DNA of 64,000 bases from an uncultured Latescibacterota bacterium (GCA_951812755.1 OX638329.1:1411339-1475338); one strand, 5' to 3'. Shown: positions 33,865 through 43,325, counted from the stretch's first letter. A program made the numbers and translations. Notes: generated from the sequence alone by a model not told the origin.

Positions 33865-34662
33865 TCAAAATTTCCCAAAATACGCAATGCGAAGTTCCCG
33901 GTCGGGATGTGGATTTTGCATGCCATTGCGGAAAATATTCTTCAAATCAAATTCCAGAGCAAATGTCCCAGACAGCGTCCATCTGATACCGGCATTTAAA
34001 AATCCCTTTCCAGAACCCAGGCTATTGTCCGAGTTATCGTTCAACCCAAAATCGTATTCCGCCACAGCCACCACATATTTCCCAAGCCCTGTATCTACCC
34101 CGATATAACCCGTAAAATCACTATCGCCATCGCCGTCTTCAAAACTTCGGTTCGCGCCAACGTGAAGACCCGTATGCCCCAGAGGCAACCTGAAATTTTT
34201 GCTGGCAACGAGATAAATACCCTTGGACTTGCGGGTATAGCGCTTCAACTCATCATCGAACATCCCGTATCCCTGCGATGTATAACCCACTGCCAGAGCC
34301 GGGATTGTATATCCCTCTTCAATCACCCGCAGGCGGCCTGAAAATTCGACCCGCGGGTTTAAATTCACCGCCTCGTTGCCCAAAAGATCGCTACCGCCAA
34401 AAGACACCCCAACCATACCCCGGCTGAACAAACCGACCGATACACCGCCCAAAATGCCATCGTCTCCATAAAACCGAAGATCCAACCCCAAACTGCGACT
34501 GGGCAACAAACCCGCCGTGGGGGCTTCAACCAATTGCCGCGGCTGCAAGTCTTGCTGTGCCCAAACCGGTACAAACGCCATAACGTAAACGCACATGGCA
34601 AGCGTACCGTGCAGAAACCGGCACATCCAAATGGTTCTGCGATTATATCTTTTTTTCAACAC
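33865..34662 (-). CDS. YjbH-like outer-membrane beta-barrel protein
   Basis: A 265-residue exported protein: signal peptide to about VWAQQ (36), then alternating strands with many Gly and aromatic residues (LGLDLRFYGDDGILGGVSVGLF, GYTSQGYGMFDDE, YVVAVAEYDFGLND) and an aromatic C-terminus YFGKF, as in small barrels of the YjbH/exopolysaccharide type. Function unknown. The GTG start lies one base after the tsaE stop with GAGGG upstream, so it is probably co-transcribed with tsaE and porX-like. Confidence 0.6.
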   Translation of the reverse strand: MLKKRYNRRTIWMCRFLHGTLAMCVYVMAFVPVWAQQDLQPRQLVEAPTAGLLPSRSLGLDLRFYGDDGILGGVSVGLFSRGMVGVSFGGSDLLGNEAVNLNPRVEFSGRLRVIEEGYTIPALAVGYTSQGYGMFDDELKRYTRKSKGIYLVASKNFRLPLGHTGLHVGANRSFEDGDGDSDFTGYIGVDTGLGKYVVAVAEYDFGLNDNSDNSLGSGKGFLNAGIRWTLSGTFALEFDLKNIFRNGMQNPHPDRELRIAYFGKF

Positions 34663-34663
34663 G

Positions 34664-35137
34664 TCATCCCTCTGAAGCGGTGTACAACCTCGTCCTGGTC
34701 GAGATCATCAGGTTCCGAACCATCTCCCCCGCATGGGAAAAATGCACATCAATAGCATGGTCGGGAATCAAATCGCCCCCCAAATCTGCCCACTCAATCA
34801 AACACACACCCTCGCCATAAAATAAATCATCGCACCCAATCTCATAGAGTTCGTCGGGACTGCCCAACCGATAAAGATCAAAGTGATACACCGGGATCGG
34901 CTTTCCATCGGGCGAAACCCCCGCGTATTCGTTAACGATTACAAAAGTCGGACTCGTCACATAATCGGTCACATTCAAACCCGCGCAAACACCCTGTACA
35001 AAACAGGTTTTGCCACTGCCCAAATCTCCTGTCAGAGCAACGCAATCGCCCGGTTCGAGCCGGGCCGCGAGATCGCGTCCAAACCGATGTGTTTGATCGG
35101 GTGACGAAGATACCCGTGTGATCGTTCTATTTGACAT
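34664..35137 (-). CDS. tsaE: tRNA threonylcarbamoyladenosine biosynthesis ATPase TsaE
   Basis: A 157-residue P-loop protein: Walker A GDLGSGKT, YVTSPTFVIVNEY, YHFDLYRL and LIEWADLGGDLIP are all TsaE signatures. It drives release of TsaD in the t6A37 tRNA-modification cycle and is essential in most bacteria. Complete. It lies ten bases downstream of the PorX-like gene on the same strand. Confidence 0.93.
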   Translation of the reverse strand: MSNRTITRVSSSPDQTHRFGRDLAARLEPGDCVALTGDLGSGKTCFVQGVCAGLNVTDYVTSPTFVIVNEYAGVSPDGKPIPVYHFDLYRLGSPDELYEIGCDDLFYGEGVCLIEWADLGGDLIPDHAIDVHFSHAGEMVRNLMISTRTRLYTASEG

Positions 35138-35146
35138 AGTGCCCGA

Positions 35147-36721
35147 TTATTTTCCGCGCATAATAGCAACCGGCAAAATACACTCTTCGAGGGAGATCCC
35201 CCCGTGTTGAAAACTATTGGCGTATTTGGCCTGGTACTCATTGAAATTGGTGGGATACACAAAAAAGTAATCTTCCCTACAAATAATGTAATTAGTCCCT
35301 TGCCCCACACTCGGCAGGCCAAAAGCCTTGGGATCTCGAATATGCATCGCGTGACGGTTATCGCATCGCAAATTTTTGCCGTATTTGAAGCGAATCCCCG
35401 TCGAAGTATCCCGATTGCCATAAGCCAGAGAAGCCCGACTACTCAGCATACAGCCGTGATCTGTCGTCAATACCACTGTCGAGTCGGTCTCGGACAGCTT
35501 GCGCAACATCTCAAAAAGAGAAGAATGCGAAAACCACGACCGCGTCAAAGACCGATAAGCAGGCTCATTGGGCGCCATTTCCTGCAACAATTCGGATTCG
35601 GAACGGCCGTGCGTGAGCATATCCAGAAAATTGACCACCACTGCCATAAGCGGAAAAGACCGGTAAGAATGCACCTTCTTCGCCAGCCTGTTGCCCTCTG
35701 CAATATCCAGTATTTTGACGTAGCGCGTATCCAAATCCAATTTTGGATCAATTTCTGCGAGTTGTTGATCGAGCAACTGATGTTCGTGTCGGTTGCGACT
35801 CATGTCGTCGTCACGCGCGACCTGCCACTCATCGGGGTACAATACCGCGAGATCAATGGGAAAAAGACCGCTAAAAATAGCATTGCGAGAATACGGCGTC
35901 GCAGTGGGCAAAATAGAGTAATGGTAGTGTTGTTCAATATCGAAAATATCGGACAACAACGGCAAAATGGCAAGCCAGTGATCCAATCGCATACAATCGA
36001 CCACCACAAAAAACACCTGTTGCCCATCTTGCACACAGGGCGCGACAAATTCGGATACAATATCCACAGAAAGCGTGGGTGAATCTTCTTCGTCTTGCAC
36101 CCATTGGCTGTAATTATCCTCGATAAACTTGCCAAACGCCAAATTGCATGCACGGCGCAAATCGTCGTGCATGGTGCGCAAGCCCGGATCGTAAAAGCGG
36201 TCCAATTCCAAATCCCACTCAGACAGGCGCACATGGAGATCGATCCAATCTCGCCATGACTCCGCCAGTATGAGAGACTCGCGCAACCTGTTGGATGCAG
36301 CCGCATAGTCCAGACCCATGCGGTCTTTTTGAATTTGACGTGTATCGAGCAATTTTTTGCACGCCAGCAAAATCTGACTCGGATTCACGGGTTTGGTCAA
36401 ATAATCGTCAATCCGCTGTCCAATGGCCTGTTCCATCAACCGTTCTTCTTCGTTTTTTGTAATCATAATAACCGGAATATGCGGATTGATATCCTTAATC
36501 GCCGCCAGAGTTGACAACCCATCTCGTCCAGCCATCATCTCATCGAGCAATACCGCATCAAATCCGCGTTTCTGAATCATGGCAATAGCATCGTCGCCAT
36601 TGGTCACAGGCGTTATATCATACCCCCGGTCTTTGAGAAAAATTTGATGGGGTCGCAACAAATCAATCTCGTCATCTGCCCACAAAATCTGCTTGGCTTC
36701 TTGCGTTTGGTTCACATGCAC
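35147..36721 (-). CDS. PorX-like response regulator with PglZ phosphatase domain
   Basis: A 524-residue protein with a receiver domain (Asp16-Asp17, phospho-acceptor Asp60, Lys110) and a C-terminal alkaline-phosphatase-fold PglZ domain with VVVDCMRLDHW, LPTATPYSRNAIFSG (nucleophile Thr region), DMLTHGRSE and TTDHGCM metal ligands. This is the architecture of PorX, which in Porphyromonas controls type IX secretion together with a kinase and SigP and has oligonucleotide phosphodiesterase activity. No T9SS gene is in the window, so the target is unknown. The adjacent kinase is its likely partner. Confidence 0.85.
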   Translation of the reverse strand: MHVNQTQEAKQILWADDEIDLLRPHQIFLKDRGYDITPVTNGDDAIAMIQKRGFDAVLLDEMMAGRDGLSTLAAIKDINPHIPVIMITKNEEERLMEQAIGQRIDDYLTKPVNPSQILLACKKLLDTRQIQKDRMGLDYAAASNRLRESLILAESWRDWIDLHVRLSEWDLELDRFYDPGLRTMHDDLRRACNLAFGKFIEDNYSQWVQDEEDSPTLSVDIVSEFVAPCVQDGQQVFFVVVDCMRLDHWLAILPLLSDIFDIEQHYHYSILPTATPYSRNAIFSGLFPIDLAVLYPDEWQVARDDDMSRNRHEHQLLDQQLAEIDPKLDLDTRYVKILDIAEGNRLAKKVHSYRSFPLMAVVVNFLDMLTHGRSESELLQEMAPNEPAYRSLTRSWFSHSSLFEMLRKLSETDSTVVLTTDHGCMLSSRASLAYGNRDTSTGIRFKYGKNLRCDNRHAMHIRDPKAFGLPSVGQGTNYIICREDYFFVYPTNFNEYQAKYANSFQHGGISLEECILPVAIMRGK

Positions 36722-36744
36722 CTCTTTTGTTGATTGATAAAGGA

Positions 36745-38052
36745 TTATGAGTCATCTAAATCTGCCGGAGACAAAGGCAGCAAGACGACAAATGTCGTAC
36801 CCTGACCTGGCGCACTTTCTTTGATATATACTTTTCCGCTGTGATAGTCTTCCACAATGCGTTTCACAAATGCCAGACCAAGCCCCCACCCGCGTTTCTT
36901 GGTACTGGTACCCGGCAAAAAAACTTGCTTAAACATATGCGAAGACATGCCTTTTCCCGTATCGCGCACCTCAATAACCACCCGGTGTTCCTCCACACGC
37001 GACGAGACATCGATGCGACCCCCTCGGCCTTCCATCGCATCGGCGGCATTTCTGAAGAGATTTTCAAACGCCCATCCCAAAAGTTCTCGATTGAGCGGAA
37101 TAACTGGTACATCGTCCAGTTCCTCGACAATTTGCACATTCTCCGGCAAGCGCGCACGCAAATAACCCGCTGTTTCAGCTACCACATCGCGCACCTGATC
37201 CAATCGCAATTCAGGCGTGGAACCAATCAGACTAAAGCGAGAAGCAATCTTGTCCAATCGAATCGTATCCCGATCCATTTCTTCCAGAATATTTTTCAGC
37301 CTTTGACTACTCTCTCTATCCCCCTGCGCATCCAACTCGTCCTTCAACAATGCCAACCAACCATACAGAGAAGACAGCGGCGTTCCCAACTGATGGGCTG
37401 TTTCTCGCGCCATCCCCACCCAGATAGATCGCTGTTCTCTGTTCTTAATATACTGAAATCCGAGATATCCACCTCCAGTAAATACAATTGTCACCCCAAA
37501 AGCGACCCAGGGCAACCAGTTCAAACGCTTCTCCAGCGCAGACGCGCCCCAGTGCAACTCCCAGATTTCCGGTTCCTTGTTGATAGGTTTTTTATCCGGG
37601 CCCCATTCTGTCCCGGGCCATTCAAACGGCAACGGGTCATTTTCCCGGTCGAGCGCGTAAGCTTTGTCCATCACCTTGCCCAGAGTTTCCGGACTGTGGT
37701 CATCAAAGGGAATGCCAACCGCTTTCCAGTATCGGGGAATACCCTGTTCGTCTGTGATTACGACCGGAAAATTGGGATTTTGGACAGTATCAAAAATGAC
37801 ATCCTTATAAAATCCCTTGACCTCAATGGTGTCCAACGTAGCCACACCATGCATAAAAGCGTAGAACTCTCCCATACGCCTGGCTTCTTGCCGCATGGGT
37901 TGTACCACATAGAGCTGTGTATAAATGAGGAATACAATGACAATAATGACCGCCAAAAGAAAAAAATAAGCCGTTAAAAAACTCTGACTGGATAGGCGTA
38001 AGCTCAGGGTCCTGAGCTTGTCGTCGATCTTATTTTTATTTGTTAACTGCAT
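36745..38052 (-). CDS. Membrane sensor histidine kinase, probable partner of PorX-like regulator
   Basis: A 435-residue kinase from the ATG at 38052 (GGAGG upstream; 25 earlier codons rejected). Two membrane spans (about 20-42 and 175-195) enclose a periplasmic sensor of about 130 residues; then H-box ARETAHQLGTPLSSL, N-box NLFRNAADAME, G1 RDTGKGM and G2 GWGLGLAFVKRI. It is 23 bases upstream of the PorX-like gene on the same strand, so the pair forms a two-component system comparable to PorXY, where the genes are not always adjacent. Confidence 0.87.
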   Translation of the reverse strand: MQLTNKNKIDDKLRTLSLRLSSQSFLTAYFFLLAVIIVIVFLIYTQLYVVQPMRQEARRMGEFYAFMHGVATLDTIEVKGFYKDVIFDTVQNPNFPVVITDEQGIPRYWKAVGIPFDDHSPETLGKVMDKAYALDRENDPLPFEWPGTEWGPDKKPINKEPEIWELHWGASALEKRLNWLPWVAFGVTIVFTGGGYLGFQYIKNREQRSIWVGMARETAHQLGTPLSSLYGWLALLKDELDAQGDRESSQRLKNILEEMDRDTIRLDKIASRFSLIGSTPELRLDQVRDVVAETAGYLRARLPENVQIVEELDDVPVIPLNRELLGWAFENLFRNAADAMEGRGGRIDVSSRVEEHRVVIEVRDTGKGMSSHMFKQVFLPGTSTKKRGWGLGLAFVKRIVEDYHSGKVYIKESAPGQGTTFVVLLPLSPADLDDS

Positions 38053-38321
38053 TCGCCCCTCCGGCTGGTGTTCCTTCCTCCTCATCCAAAACGCCCGACA
38101 CTTTTTTGAGTTCCCATTCAAAACCAAAGTCCCACAATTTCCGCATTAAAAATAAAACACGCCTTGAAATGAACAAAGACGTTTTTTGTAGCGAGCAAAT
38201 TCTGAGTTGGACGACATGGGAAAAACGGGTTGCAAAAGTGCGGGACATTTTATATGTTATATAAATTGAAATTCGTTTTGATAATTCATTACATTCTCCA
38301 AAGAAAGGGGTGAGTCCCAGC

Positions 38322-38519
38322 ATGCCTGGTGTCCTCGTACGTGACGACGAACCGTTCGAAAGAGCACTCAAGCGGTTCAAAAAGGCCTGCGAAAAAGCCG
38401 GTGTTATTTCCGACATGAAGAAAAATCAACACTTTGAAAAACCGAGTGAACGTCGGAAACGCAAAATTGCCGCTGCAAGACGCAAGCGGATCAAATTGGA
38501 TCAGCAATACACCCGCTAA
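38322..38519 (+). CDS. rpsU: Ribosomal protein bS21
   Basis: A 65-residue basic protein starting MPGVLVRDDEPFERALKRF, with CEKAG and KPSERRKRKIAAARRKR, diagnostic of bS21. The ATG at 38322 is chosen because family members begin MPxVxVRD; an in-frame GTG four codons earlier overlaps the purine-rich site. An intrinsic terminator follows 21 bases after the stop. Confidence 0.93.
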   Translation: MPGVLVRDDEPFERALKRFKKACEKAGVISDMKKNQHFEKPSERRKRKIAAARRKRIKLDQQYTR

Positions 38520-38540
38520 GTCTTTCGCAATTATTTAATT

Positions 38541-38580
38541 AAGCGATAATCACTCAGGGTGGCTATCGCTTTTTTTTTAT
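38541..38580 (+). terminator. Intrinsic terminator after rpsU
   Basis: Arms AAGCGATA (38541-38548) and TATCGCTT (38564-38571) around a 15-base loop, followed by a run of nine or more T residues. Confidence 0.85.
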
Positions 38581-38602
38581 CCATTCCCATTTTGCACTTC
38601 AA

Positions 38603-39211
38603 ATGAACATCGTCGATCTCATTTTTGCCCTCGGCCTCTTCTGGTTCGCTCGAAAAGGATGGCAAATTGGGCTGGTACAAAGCCTCATCATGCTGCTCAG
38701 TGTGATATTGGCCTATGGTTTTGCCCTCACTTATGGCGAAACAACAGCACGCGCTTTGTTCGATACAACAGAAGACCTCGGCACGGGCACCGCGCTAATC
38801 GGGTTCTTTGTGATATTTGCGGCTGTATTAGCTGCCTGCTATTTCCTGGGCCGCACCCTTCACGGAATGCTGCGTGCCTCGCCCCTCGGCGCGATTGACG
38901 CATTTGGCGGCATTGCTCTGGGATTGGTTCAAGGCGCATTGATTTTAGGTTTGATCGCCATATTTTTACATGCAAAGCCCATCCACAGCCGCGTGCCCGA
39001 ATTCATCGACAACTCCGCCTTAGGAGCACCGCTTCAAAAATCCGCTCGGGTGATTGCCGATGGTGTACAGGCCATGTTCCCCGACGTAAAAACCCTGCTC
39101 GAAACACTGGGCATTCAGATCGAAAAAACGCCTCCTCTTATCGAAAAGCTAAACAAAGAAGCCGGTGAAGCGCGAAAAAAAATCAACGAAATGCTTGAGA
39201 AATCTAAGTAG
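38603..39211 (+). CDS. CvpA family membrane protein
   Basis: A 202-residue CvpA-like inner-membrane protein with four predicted spans (about 4-21, 26-44, 62-85, 99-122) and the typical opening NIVDLIFALGLFWFARKGWQIG. The C-terminus is a charged helix. CvpA affects colicin V export in E. coli and, more widely, envelope homeostasis. The stop codon is embedded in a 29-base palindrome. No clear ribosome site. Confidence 0.8.
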   Translation: MNIVDLIFALGLFWFARKGWQIGLVQSLIMLLSVILAYGFALTYGETTARALFDTTEDLGTGTALIGFFVIFAAVLAACYFLGRTLHGMLRASPLGAIDAFGGIALGLVQGALILGLIAIFLHAKPIHSRVPEFIDNSALGAPLQKSARVIADGVQAMFPDVKTLLETLGIQIEKTPPLIEKLNKEAGEARKKINEMLEKSK

Positions 39212-39236
39212 GTGCGGGTTTTAAACCCGCACCTAC
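39208..39236. repeat. Perfect 14-bp inverted repeat between cvpA and ispG
   Basis: GTAGGTGCGGGTTT, one central T, then AAACCCGCACCTAC. It includes the cvpA stop and ends one base before the first possible ispG start. It could act as a terminator-like hairpin or be a dispersed palindrome; only one copy is seen in this window. Confidence 0.9.
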
Positions 39237-41219
39237 ATGGACCATTATTCACATTCACCAAAACGACCAATGTCTATAACCAACGACCTGCTCGTTTCCC
39301 CGGGCAAATATTGCAATTCGCTCACGGAATACGCCCGCTTCAAAACCCGCGAAGTCGATATCGGGGGCGTGCCACTCGGCGGCGACAATCCCATTCGCGT
39401 GCAGTCAATGACCACAACCGATACCATGGACACCGATGGCACGGTTGCCCAGTCCATCCGCATGATCCGCGCCGGATGTGAATACGTGCGCATAACAGCA
39501 CCCAGCCAAAACGAAGCCCGCAACCTCGAAAACATCCAAAAAAAACTCAGAGCCGCGGGCTACCACACCCCACTGATAGCCGATATTCACTACACCCCCA
39601 ATGCCGCTGAAATCGCCGCCCGAATTGTGGAAAAAGTGCGCGTGAATCCCGGCAATTATGCCGACAAAAAAAAATTCCAGATCATCGAATACACCGATGC
39701 ACAATACGCCGAAGAACTGCACCGCATCCGCGACAGATTCGCGCCACTGGTCAAAATCTGCAAAGAATACGGCACAGCCATGCGGATTGGCACCAACCAC
39801 GGATCGCTCTCAGACCGCATCATGAGCAGGTTTGGCGACACCCCACTCGGCATGGTCGAATCCGCACTCGAATTTGCGCGGATATGCAGTGACCTCGACT
39901 ATCACGACATCGTGTTTTCCATGAAAGCCAGCAATCCGCAAATTATGGTTCAAGCCTACCGCCTGCTCGTACACAAAATGATGGTCGAAGGCATGAACTA
40001 CCCGCTCCATCTGGGGGTCACAGAAGCCGGCGATGGCGAAGACGGACGCATCAAATCGGCCGTGGGCATAGGCGCGTTGCTCGAAGACGGCCTGGGCGAT
40101 ACCATTCGCGTCTCCCTCACCGAAGAACCCGAAGCTGAAATCCCCGTGGCGCAAACACTGGTCGCCCGCTATTGCAACCGAAGCGATCACGCCCCAATAC
40201 CGGAAATTCAAACACCTCATATCGATCCATTTTCGTACACGCGCCGCACAACGCGACAGGTTGAAAAAATCGGCAAACCGAGTGTCCCAATCGTCATTGC
40301 CACCCCACAGGGCACTATCACCCCCGAATCCCTGCAACCTTTTGGGTATTCGTATGACGCTGCACTCGACAAATGGCATATCGCCGATATGGCCGTTGAC
40401 TTTATTAACATCGGTGATCGCACCCTGGACTTTGAATTGCCGGGCACACTTGGCATCATTCAAAATGCCCGGGTTTGGTCGCCCACATCCGCCGCATACC
40501 CGATTTTTTCTGCAACTGCATACTTGCAAGCCAATCACACATCCGACCGCATCACCTTTATCTGTGCCGAACTCGCCGAACTCGATGCACCGCTTATCTG
40601 CGCGCTCAAGGCCGATCCTTATGCCGTGCTCGCCCTGCAAACCCACAACACCCACGCCATGCCCGAACTGCGCCGCGCATTCTGTCTGATTGCAGATCGA
40701 CATTGCGACATACCCGTAGTCATCCGCCGAACGTATAGCGCAAAAATGTACTCAGCCAATGACGCCTTCATGCTCTACGCCGCCACAGACTGTGGCGGAC
40801 TGCTCGTCGATGGCCTCGGCGATGGCTTGTGGCTCGAAGCATCCGATCAAATAGACGACCACACCCTCACCCGCACGGCCTTTGGCATCTTGCAAGCCAC
40901 GCGCACCCGCATATCCAAAACCGAATACATATCCTGCCCTTCGTGTGGTCGCACCCTGTTCGACCTGCAGGAAACCACCGCCCTGATTCGAAGCCACACC
41001 AACCACCTCAAAGGCGTCAAAATTGGCATTATGGGCTGCATTGTCAACGGCCCCGGTGAAATGGCCGACGCCGATTACGGTTATGTAGGCAGTGGTCCTG
41101 GCAAAATCACGCTCTACAAGGGCAAAGACATCGTCAAACGCAATATCCCCACAAAAGGTGCGGTTGACGAACTGATTGACCTGATACGCGCCGGTGGCGA
41201 TTGGGTTGAGCCAGCTTAA
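39237..41219 (+). CDS. ispG: (E)-4-hydroxy-3-methylbut-2-enyl-diphosphate synthase, large form
   Basis: Up to 660 residues, the long IspG/GcpE type found in Bacteroidota, Chlamydiota and plants, with an extra domain between the TIM barrel and the iron-sulfur domain. Barrel motifs: GGDNPIRVQSMTTTDTMDT, VRITAPSQ, DIHYTP, VRVNPGN. Iron-sulfur end: SCPSCGRTLFDLQ and GIMGCIVNGPGE with the cluster cysteines. It makes HMBPP in the MEP isoprenoid pathway. Starts at 39237 and 39270 are both possible; neither has a clear ribosome site. Confidence 0.93.
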   Translation: MDHYSHSPKRPMSITNDLLVSPGKYCNSLTEYARFKTREVDIGGVPLGGDNPIRVQSMTTTDTMDTDGTVAQSIRMIRAGCEYVRITAPSQNEARNLENIQKKLRAAGYHTPLIADIHYTPNAAEIAARIVEKVRVNPGNYADKKKFQIIEYTDAQYAEELHRIRDRFAPLVKICKEYGTAMRIGTNHGSLSDRIMSRFGDTPLGMVESALEFARICSDLDYHDIVFSMKASNPQIMVQAYRLLVHKMMVEGMNYPLHLGVTEAGDGEDGRIKSAVGIGALLEDGLGDTIRVSLTEEPEAEIPVAQTLVARYCNRSDHAPIPEIQTPHIDPFSYTRRTTRQVEKIGKPSVPIVIATPQGTITPESLQPFGYSYDAALDKWHIADMAVDFINIGDRTLDFELPGTLGIIQNARVWSPTSAAYPIFSATAYLQANHTSDRITFICAELAELDAPLICALKADPYAVLALQTHNTHAMPELRRAFCLIADRHCDIPVVIRRTYSAKMYSANDAFMLYAATDCGGLLVDGLGDGLWLEASDQIDDHTLTRTAFGILQATRTRISKTEYISCPSCGRTLFDLQETTALIRSHTNHLKGVKIGIMGCIVNGPGEMADADYGYVGSGPGKITLYKGKDIVKRNIPTKGAVDELIDLIRAGGDWVEPA

Positions 41220-41271
41220 AATTAGCTTACAACACCTATTTACAGCCTCCTCTCCCCGGGGAGTTCCTTAC

Positions 41272-43116
41272 ATGCCGCGCATTCCAGAAACTGTCATCGA
41301 TCAAGTGCGCCTGTCCATTGACATCGTCGATGTCGTGGGCGATCACGTTGCACTGACCCGCCGGGGCAAAAGCTTTGTCGGCCTGTGTCCCTTCCACGAC
41401 GATTCCACACCCTCCTTAAACGTCTCGCAAGAAAAACAGATCTACAAGTGTTTTGCCTGCGGTGCGGGCGGCAACAGCTTTACATTTCTGCGCGACATAG
41501 AAAATATCAGCTTTATCGAAGCCGTCCGCCAACTCGCCGATCGCGCGGGCATAGCTCTGCCCGATGCAAAACCCGCAGACCCGGACCAGCAGGAAGTCTT
41601 TGACCAACTCTACCGCGCCAATGAACTCGCGGTCAAATATTTTCACCACCTGCTCACACAAGACGAGAAAGCCGCCGATGCCATGGCCTACCTCGAAAAT
41701 CGCGGCATAAACCGCGATGTAATCGACGCCTTTTCCCTCGGTTACGCGCCCGATCAATGGGATGGCTTCTTGCAAGTCGCCATCCGCCGTGGATTCTCTC
41801 CGCAAATACTCGAACGCGCCGGTCTGGTCTCACAAAGGCAAACAGGAGACGGTTTTTACGACCGCTTTCGCAATCGCATCACCTTCCCCATTCACGCCGC
41901 CACAGGTCGCCCCGTCGCCTTCGGCGCGCGCGCCCTCGACCCCAACGAACAAGCCAAATACATCAACTCGCCGGAAACCCCTGTGTACAACAAAAGTGCC
42001 ACCCTGTACGGCTTGTGGCGCAATAGAGATGCCATTCGCGACGCGGGAACAGCACTCGTCGTAGAAGGTTATATGGACCTCATTGCCCTTGCACAATATA
42101 ACATTGAAAACGCGGTCGCATCCTCTGGCACAGCACTCACAACCGACCACGCGCGCCTGCTCAGTCGTTACGCGCCTAAAATCATACTCATCTTTGACGG
42201 CGACACCGCCGGTGCAACCGCGGCAATGCGGGGGATAGAATCGCTGTCTGAAGTAGACCTCACAACAAAACGCCGACCAGACCAATTCGAGATGGAGATG
42301 CGGGGGATCGTATCACCGCTTGAAGTGGGTCTCGGAGTTGGCGTTGTCACCCTGCCTGAAGACCACGACCCCGACAGCTACGTGCGCGCCCATGGACCCG
42401 ATGGCTTTCTGCGCCTCACCGAAAACGCCGTCCCCGTCATCGACTTTCTCATGGAACAATTTGCCCAACGCGACGACCTTTCAACTGTAGATGGCAAAAC
42501 CCGAACAGCACACGCATTGGCCGAACTCGTTGGGGGCATCAAAGACAATACGCGCAAACGATTTCTCATTAAAGCTATCGCCGAAAAAATGGAAATAGAT
42601 GAAAAAACCCTCATCAGCATTGTTCAAACACAACGCCGCACCACAAGACCGCAAAATGGACAACCAGAACCAGAACCTTATGATACGCGGCCCCGTTCTG
42701 AGCGCGAACTGCTCACCTTCCTGATGCAACATCCCGAAACCGCCGATAGCGTATTCAATCAAATTTCTCCCGACAACTTCACAAATAGTGCTTATCGACA
42801 AATCGCTACTATGATTGCCCAAAACCGACAGCAGAAACAATCCATTGAAACCGCGCACCTCATCAATCAGTGCAACGATGATCGCCTGAGCCGCATATTG
42901 ACCGACCTATCTCTGGAAATTGGCATTGAGAATCCCAATATCGATATTCCCATTCGAGATTATATTCACAAGTTTCAGCTCAAAAGTCTCGAAAGCGAAA
43001 TCGAACTACTCGAAAAGCAATTGCGCCAACCGCTTTCTTCCGACGACCTGCGTGCCACACTGGAAAAACATCGCCACCTCACCGCCCAGCGCAAAGCAAT
43101 GGCTGAGCCAAAATAA
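41272..43116 (+). CDS. dnaG: DNA primase DnaG
   Basis: A 614-residue primase from the ATG at 41272 (GGGGAG eight bases upstream). CHC2 zinc finger Cys39-His42-Cys60-Cys63 in CPFHDDSTPS...YKCFACGAGG; TOPRIM residues Glu265 in VVEGYMD and Asp309/Asp311 in FDGDTAG; helical DnaB-binding C-terminus. An imperfect in-frame duplication of 72 bases (copies from 42226 and 42298) adds about 24 residues after the TOPRIM DxD motif. Otherwise normal for the family. It supplies RNA primers at the replication fork. Confidence 0.93.
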   Translation: MPRIPETVIDQVRLSIDIVDVVGDHVALTRRGKSFVGLCPFHDDSTPSLNVSQEKQIYKCFACGAGGNSFTFLRDIENISFIEAVRQLADRAGIALPDAKPADPDQQEVFDQLYRANELAVKYFHHLLTQDEKAADAMAYLENRGINRDVIDAFSLGYAPDQWDGFLQVAIRRGFSPQILERAGLVSQRQTGDGFYDRFRNRITFPIHAATGRPVAFGARALDPNEQAKYINSPETPVYNKSATLYGLWRNRDAIRDAGTALVVEGYMDLIALAQYNIENAVASSGTALTTDHARLLSRYAPKIILIFDGDTAGATAAMRGIESLSEVDLTTKRRPDQFEMEMRGIVSPLEVGLGVGVVTLPEDHDPDSYVRAHGPDGFLRLTENAVPVIDFLMEQFAQRDDLSTVDGKTRTAHALAELVGGIKDNTRKRFLIKAIAEKMEIDEKTLISIVQTQRRTTRPQNGQPEPEPYDTRPRSERELLTFLMQHPETADSVFNQISPDNFTNSAYRQIATMIAQNRQQKQSIETAHLINQCNDDRLSRILTDLSLEIGIENPNIDIPIRDYIHKFQLKSLESEIELLEKQLRQPLSSDDLRATLEKHRHLTAQRKAMAEPK

Positions 43117-43205
43117 CTTTTATAAGGTATCCAATTTTCGGTTGCACAACTTATCGCTGTTCCTTATCTTTGCTTTTCAGGTTGGATTAGCAAAACTAAA
43201 TTTTG

Positions 43206-43282
43206 GGGCGCATAGCTCAGTTGGTTAGAGCGACGGACTCATAATCCGTTGGTCCGGGGTTCGAGTCCCTGTGCGCCCACCA
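43206..43282 (+). tRNA. tRNA with CAU anticodon (Met, or Ile2)
   Basis: A full cloverleaf: acceptor GGGCGCA (43206-43212) with TGCGCCC (43272-43278), D-arm AGCTCAGTTGGTTAGAGC, anticodon arm ACGGA CTCATAA TCCGT with CAT, T-arm GGTTCGAGTCC and an encoded CCA at 43280-43282. The mature length with CCA is 77. CAU could be elongator Met or lysidine-modified Ile; elongator Met seems likelier, but sequence alone here does not settle it. Confidence 0.95.
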
Positions 43283-43290
43283 TAAATCAT

Positions 43291-43325
43291 CGCGGTGGCC
43301 ATCCGGCGAGGTCGCCGTTTTTTTG
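43291..43325 (+). terminator. Intrinsic terminator after the tRNA
   Basis: CGGTGGCC pairs with GGTCGCCG (two G-T pairs) around a nine-base loop, followed by seven T residues. Confidence 0.75.

Noticed and set aside
35147-36721. PglZ domain as part of a BREX or Pgl phage-defence system
   Set aside because: The N-terminal receiver and adjacent kinase match PorX, and no BREX gene (brxC, pglX, brxL) is nearby.
36841-37977. A 378-codon plus-strand frame antisense to the sensor kinase
   Set aside because: No domain or start signal; H, N and G boxes lie on the minus strand.
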